Below, piece after piece: positions 5,647 to 8,693 of a stretch of DNA of 8,693 nt. A model generated the notes under the pieces. It saw only the letters and a program-made list of their open reading frames with translations. It was not told the DNA's origin and searched no databases. Both the position numbers and the translations under genes were made by a program. Origin of the DNA: a bacterium (lineage in GTDB: Bacteria; SZUA-79; Acidulodesulfobacterales; Acidulodesulfobacteraceae); assembly GCA_021794255.1 (NCBI GenBank), contig JAJYRF010000082.1, positions 1 through 8,693 on the forward strand, given 5' to 3'. Each line of letters begins with the position of its first letter. Within the stretch, counting starts at the first letter, position 1.

Positions 5647-7082
5647 TTCTTATAAATATTTCCATTTTTATAGGCAATTTTTTTATAATTTGAGGAAATT
5701 TTTCCAATCACGGTTTTTAAAAAAGCTACCTTTTTCAGATAATCAGCTTTATATTTATATACATTTAATTCAGATTTAACTACCTTTTTAAATGCATCTA
5801 CCATTGCAAAACTTGATGAATGATGGACTTCAAAACTATTAGTATATAAATTAAGTAAAAATATAGACTCAGGCAAGTACAATTTTTTATTAGCGATATA
5901 TAATTTGTAATATTTGTTTAAATAATTTAAAGAGTTTTTTATGTCGGAATTTATTTTTAAATATACCCAGTTTTTTTTATAAATTGTGGATAGCATATAT
6001 TTTTTAGTTTTTTTAATATCAGGGATCTGCTTTTCGTTAAAATATAAAGGCACGGATAAACCGATACCTGCGGTAAGAACAGGAGGGTAAAAATACCTGT
6101 AGCCATAACCTAAAGAAACAAAAAAATTTGGATAAAAACCTTGTTTGGCAAGGCTGAGTGTAAGTTTTGACTGTTTGTATAAATATTCAGCCGACTTTAT
6201 ATATGGATTGCGTCGGTATGCTATATGTAAAAGTTTTTTACAATTAAACTTATCATATGAGATATGTAAGGGAAATGCCGGCTTTAAATTATTTTTTATA
6301 TAATTAAATTTTTTATCGGTTATCAGCGAAATAAATAATAAAAATTTTTTTCTTCTTACTTTTAAAGTTATCAAATCGGATTTCATATCTATCATTTCAA
6401 GCATCAGTCTTACGGGACCGGTAGCATCAGTTTTTTTAATGACATAACTTTCTTGCACTATCTTTTTAATCATTTTCAAAAGCGAATAATCATATTTAAT
6501 AATTGCAATATAGTTATTTGTAAGAGCTAAATCATAATACAAATATTTAGCATTTAATACAGTGAGCAAAGAAAACCCGATAAAATTATCATTTAAAGAT
6601 TTATAGTGCATTTTAGCTATTCTGCTCTTTAAAAATAACTTTGTAGGAAAAGGAATTTCTTGATTAAAAGAATAAGTATAATTGCTTCCTAAAACTATGC
6701 CTATTTCGGGATTATTAAATCCGTTTGCATTATTATAAGTAAAACCGAATGTAGGGTCGGGCAAACTTTTATCAATTTTGATATTTTGTTTGTATCCTTT
6801 AATTTTATTTAATGCGGATTTAATTTTAGGATTTTCTAATGCAAATTTTATAATATCTTTTAATGTTATTGCCTCATTTATTTTATTTTTTTTATTATTT
6901 GTTATAATTTTTTTTAAGTTTTTAATAGCTAAATCAACTTTCCTTTTCAATAATGCATTATTCTTAACGTTAAAATTATAAGCATTCGAATTTTCAGAAA
7001 GAAATAGGATAAATAATAAATTAATCACAAGAATAAAAATAATAAACCGTAAAAAATTCTGTCTTTTAATAGCTATATTCAT
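5643..7082 (-). CDS. TolC-family outer-membrane efflux channel, CusC/CzcC-like
   Basis: 479 aa from the ATG at 7080-7082; a TTG one codon upstream (7083-7085) is a possible but less likely start. The signal peptide has a hydrophobic core (about 11-28) and ends near S-N-A (32-34). Family marks are E-N-P (83-85) in the first helix, L-P-D-P (107-110) and Q-E-I-P-F-P-T-K (141-148), which is characteristic of heavy-metal-efflux TolC proteins. A second repeat begins with A-x-R-R-N-P-Y-I-K (near 295-303) and later A-K-Q-G-F-Y-P-N-F (near 319-327). It forms the trimeric outer-membrane exit duct. No Shine-Dalgarno sequence is visible, unlike most genes here. It is the first gene of a coupled pair with the adaptor. 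The mature protein is strongly lysine-rich. Confidence 0.9.
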   Translation of the reverse strand: MNIAIKRQNFLRFIIFILVINLLFILFLSENSNAYNFNVKNNALLKRKVDLAIKNLKKIITNNKKNKINEAITLKDIIKFALENPKIKSALNKIKGYKQNIKIDKSLPDPTFGFTYNNANGFNNPEIGIVLGSNYTYSFNQEIPFPTKLFLKSRIAKMHYKSLNDNFIGFSLLTVLNAKYLYYDLALTNNYIAIIKYDYSLLKMIKKIVQESYVIKKTDATGPVRLMLEMIDMKSDLITLKVRRKKFLLFISLITDKKFNYIKNNLKPAFPLHISYDKFNCKKLLHIAYRRNPYIKSAEYLYKQSKLTLSLAKQGFYPNFFVSLGYGYRYFYPPVLTAGIGLSVPLYFNEKQIPDIKKTKKYMLSTIYKKNWVYLKINSDIKNSLNYLNKYYKLYIANKKLYLPESIFLLNLYTNSFEVHHSSSFAMVDAFKKVVKSELNVYKYKADYLKKVAFLKTVIGKISSNYKKIAYKNGNIYKK

Positions 7083-7367
7083 CAAATATAAATATTTATA
7101 AATATTAATTATTGGATTATGCAGAATGTATAAATTTAATATATAAAACTTATTTATGCATTATGCATTATAGTGCGTATATTTTTAAAAATAAAACTTG
7201 AACTTGTCTTTCTTATTATAATAAAATATTAAGAATAAATCAAATGTTATCCATTATCTATCTGAAACTTGCCGATTGAAAATTATTTTTAAAGAATATT
7301 TAAATAATTATTAAGGGCAGGGAATGGAACTTTATTTAAACGGTTGAATAGAAATATGCAAAAAGAG

Positions 7368-7396
7368 TTGACGATATAAGCATGTTATGATAATAT
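7368..7396 (+). promoter_or_regulatory. Candidate sigma-70 promoter of the Met/His-rich exported protein
   Basis: TTGACG (7368-7373) and TAATAT (7391-7396) with a 17-base spacer. This would give a leader of about 195 bases before the start at 7598, long enough to contain the imperfect hairpin at 7426-7467 and the 13-bp repeats. Confidence 0.45.
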
Positions 7397-7546
7397 AATT
7401 TTATAATGAATTATAATGAAAAAGTCTTTAAGTTTTCTCCAGTTATATGGTTATATGGGAGTTAAAGCATTAGAATTTTTACATACTACATACTGTTCTA
7501 ATTATTATAATTAGTCTAACTATAATACTATAATAAAATTAACAAT

Positions 7547-7585
7547 AATTATTTAAACGAATTATTTAAACGAATTATTTAAACG
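7547..7585. repeat. Three perfect 13-bp tandem repeats abutting the ribosome binding site
   Basis: aattatttaaacg occurs three times without interruption (7547-7559, 7560-7572, 7573-7585). The last G of the third copy is the first base of the GGAGGT ribosome binding site (7585-7590). A related partial copy (tttatttaaacgg) lies near 7331-7343. Confidence 0.9.
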
Positions 7586-7597
7586 GAGGTTACCTAC

Positions 7598-8185
7598 ATG
7601 ATTAAAAAAGCTACATTATTTGCATTAATGTCCTTAATATTTTTTTTAGGTCTTAATACCGTTAAGTCAAATGCTATGATGATAAATAAAGTTAAGATGA
7701 TGAAATTGCTGAAAATTTTTAAGCGCAATAATTTAAAATTTGTTCCTATTTTTTACAGATTTCATCCCGGTCCAAATTGGGTTTTAATGCATGCCAAAGC
7801 TCTTAATCTTAACTCTTCGCAAATTAAACAGGAAAAAATGCTTACTATGGAAATGATGCATAATACTATAAAAGGAGTTATGATGTTTAAAAAAGCATTA
7901 AAACAATATAAAATGGATGCCAAGCAGAATAATCCAAGTATAAGCAAATTGATTAGCGATGTAAAAGCCGTCGGAAGCGCAGAAACGTATCTTGGATATG
8001 TAATGATACCCTTTCATATAAAAGGTTATAACGTTCTTTATCCTTCTCAAAAATCATTATATCATAGGCTTGCAAAAACGAACTGGATAAAAACTATGCG
8101 GATGATGCATAAACAAAAGATGCAGAAAACAAAAATGATGCATATGATGCAGCATATGATGCATATGATGCATATGATGCATTAA
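7598..8185 (+). CDS. Exported Met/His-rich protein, Spy/CpxP (LTXXQ)-like
   Basis: 195 aa. Signal peptide residues 1-26 (S-N-A cleavage), then an alpha-helical body. L-N-L-N-S-S-Q (69-75) and L-Y-P-S-Q (147-151) sit where Spy/CpxP/ZraP-type proteins carry their two LTxxQ motifs, with helical Met/Lys-rich sequence between. The last 17 residues (179-195) form a tail of M-M-H units, continuing an M/H-rich stretch from 167; histidine or methionine make up nearly all of it. Such tails bind soft or borderline metals such as Cu(I)/Ag(I) or Ni/Zn; the metal here is not determined. Periplasmic metal sensing, buffering or chaperoning is the likely role, fitting the divergent tolC/adaptor genes. GGAGGT (7585-7590) lies 7 bases before ATG. 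An excellent terminator follows. It could instead be a family of its own. Confidence 0.75.
   Translation: MIKKATLFALMSLIFFLGLNTVKSNAMMINKVKMMKLLKIFKRNNLKFVPIFYRFHPGPNWVLMHAKALNLNSSQIKQEKMLTMEMMHNTIKGVMMFKKALKQYKMDAKQNNPSISKLISDVKAVGSAETYLGYVMIPFHIKGYNVLYPSQKSLYHRLAKTNWIKTMRMMHKQKMQKTKMMHMMQHMMHMMHMMH
8135..8182 (+). repeat. Coding 9-bp repeat atgatgcat (MMH units)
   Basis: The 3' end of the gene consists of atgatgcat units: 8135-8143, a variant ending in cag plus an extra cat (8144-8155), then three perfect copies (8156-8182) up to the TAA. Unit length is a multiple of three, so copy-number changes would alter tail length without shifting frame. Confidence 0.9.
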
Positions 8186-8227
8186 GATTAATATTTATAA
8201 CAGTTAATAAATTTATTATAATTTTTG

Positions 8228-8282
8228 AAACCGAAAATACAGACTAACATTATGATGTTGTCCCTGTTTTTTCGGTTTTTTA
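8228..8282 (+). terminator. Strong intrinsic terminator of the Met/His-rich gene
   Basis: aaaccgaaaatacag (8228-8242) pairs with ctgttttttcggttt (8264-8278) over 14 of 15 positions. The loop contains a further small stem (aacat/atgtt, 8246-8250 and 8255-8259), and a T-run follows (8276-8281). It starts 42 bases after the stop codon. It is the best terminator in the window. Confidence 0.88.
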
Positions 8283-8538
8283 ATTTAAAAAAATAAGCAA
8301 ATATATAATTAATCGCAATAATTAAAATATTAAGAAAGGAAAGGTGAAATAATTTTAAAAATTAAATCATTAAAATTAAATCCATAATAAGTAAAATTAA
8401 AAATTAAAATTAAATAGCATTTTTTAATTATTTTTTAATTAAAAGATATAATAATATATATCAGTTGTAATGTTATTAAATAAATTAAAATATTTATTAT
8501 CTAATATGCTGTATATATAATTAGTTGCAATATTAATT

Positions 8539-8568
8539 CAAGTATTAAAATATCAAGTATTAAAATAT
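8539..8568. repeat. 15-bp perfect tandem duplication
   Basis: caagtattaaaatat occurs at 8539-8553 and again at 8554-8568, some 35-60 bases upstream of the promoter at 8602. It may be an upstream A/T element or a regulatory duplication. Confidence 0.8.
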
Positions 8569-8601
8569 TAAAATAAATTGTTAACAAATCATTAAAAAAG
8601 C

Positions 8602-8630
8602 TTGACATAATTTTAACCGTATAATATACT
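8602..8630 (+). promoter_or_regulatory. Strong sigma-70-type promoter reading out of the window
   Basis: A consensus TTGACA (8602-8607) is followed after 17 bases by TATACT (8625-8630). A TATAAT at 8620-8625 is too close to the -35 to be the partner. Transcription should start near 8637, and its target (gene or RNA) lies beyond base 8693. Confidence 0.65.
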
Positions 8631-8651
8631 TGTAAAACACTTCGAAATATG

Positions 8652-8683
8652 GCAGTTAAAAACAGCAGTTAAACGCAGTTAAA
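8652..8683. repeat. Three gcagttaaa direct repeats in the transcript leader
   Basis: gcagttaaa occurs at 8652-8660, 8665-8673 and 8675-8683, with spacings of 13 and 10 bases, just after the expected transcription start of the promoter at 8602-8630. It may be the start of a longer array cut by the window edge. Confidence 0.6.
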
Positions 8684-8693
8684 AAAGCCAGCA

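Larger units (their letters stand above)
7083..7597. other. 515-base divergent regulatory region between tolC-like and the Met/His-rich gene
   Basis: No open reading frame. On the - strand a TATAAT (7167-7172) about 85 bases before tolC has no good -35. Directly beside it agtgcgta (7172-7179) matches the core of the operator-like repeat at 124-160. On the + strand there is a candidate promoter (7368-7396), a possible hairpin leader (ctttaa 7426-7431 with ttaaag 7462-7467) and the 13-bp tandem repeat (7547-7585). A faint match to the dispersed repeat end occurs near 7269. Confidence 0.6.
8283..8693. other. 411-base AT-rich region without a visible gene
   Basis: No open reading frame of useful length on either strand and no RNA gene recognised. 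It contains low-complexity attaaaatt runs (8370-8415), a 15-bp perfect tandem pair (8539-8568), a strong promoter (8602-8630) and a short direct-repeat cluster at the right edge. Confidence 0.6.

Noticed and set aside
6778..6981. 67-codon hydrophobic frame on the + strand
   Set aside because: Antisense of Lys/Asn-rich tolC-like coding sequence, which naturally reads as Phe/Ile/Leu; no independent support.
7263..7290. Third copy of the dispersed repeat
   Set aside because: Only about ten bases (cttgccgattgaaaatt region) resemble the element ends and the rest does not align; too weak to annotate.
7591..7597. Hairpin hiding the ribosome binding site of the Met/His gene (aggttacct)
   Set aside because: The inverted arms are 4 bases with a single-base loop, which cannot form a stable stem.
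7762..7947. 61-codon frame on the - strand
   Set aside because: Antisense shadow of the Met/His-rich protein gene.

Overview
The window is very AT-rich and comes from a Gram-negative bacterium: it encodes a TolC-family outer-membrane channel, a periplasmic adaptor and several signal-peptide proteins. Proteins are rich in Lys, Asn, Ile and Phe, as expected at low GC. The predicted exported proteins carry very few Asp/Glu (one has none), whereas the cytoplasmic bacterioferritin is normally acidic. That split would fit an organism with an acidic periplasm, for example a low-GC acidophile from mine-drainage-type settings such as the Sva0485/Acidulodesulfobacterales lineage. This placement is inference from composition and gene content; no rRNA or marker gene is present.

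Layout. Positions 1-160 hold a 12-bp tandem array that runs off the left edge, then a 19-bp-spaced direct repeat that overlaps a promoter. This leads into a small redox operon on the + strand: a 73-aa protein with two CDGSH iron-sulfur motifs and a DoxX-family membrane protein. A DsrE-like protein (- strand) converges on it. A long AT-rich spacer separates dsrE-like from a divergent bacterioferritin with intact ferroxidase and heme residues. A pyridoxamine-phosphate-oxidase-like flavin-binding protein lies on the - strand. A dispersed intergenic repeat family has copies near 2545-2678 and 4404-4510.

The second half looks like an envelope/metal-stress region. It has a lysine-rich exported protein without acidic residues (3400-3918, -), a 16-bp AT-rich tandem array, and a translationally coupled tolC-like/cusB-like pair (7082 to 4510, -) with no RND pump gene in the window. 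Divergent from tolC is an exported protein (7598-8185, +) that resembles Spy/CpxP-type LTXXQ proteins and ends in a Met/His tail of MMH repeats. That gene has a 13-bp triplicated leader merging into its ribosome binding site and ends in a strong intrinsic terminator. The last 400 bases contain no visible gene but have a good sigma-70-type promoter at 8602-8630 reading out of the window.

Together the genes suggest redox and iron handling (CDGSH, DoxX, DsrE, Bfr, flavin protein) beside envelope metal efflux and sensing (TolC, adaptor, Met/His-rich protein). Physical proximity is seen; functional linkage is inferred. No CRISPR array, tRNA, rRNA, transposase or integrase was seen.
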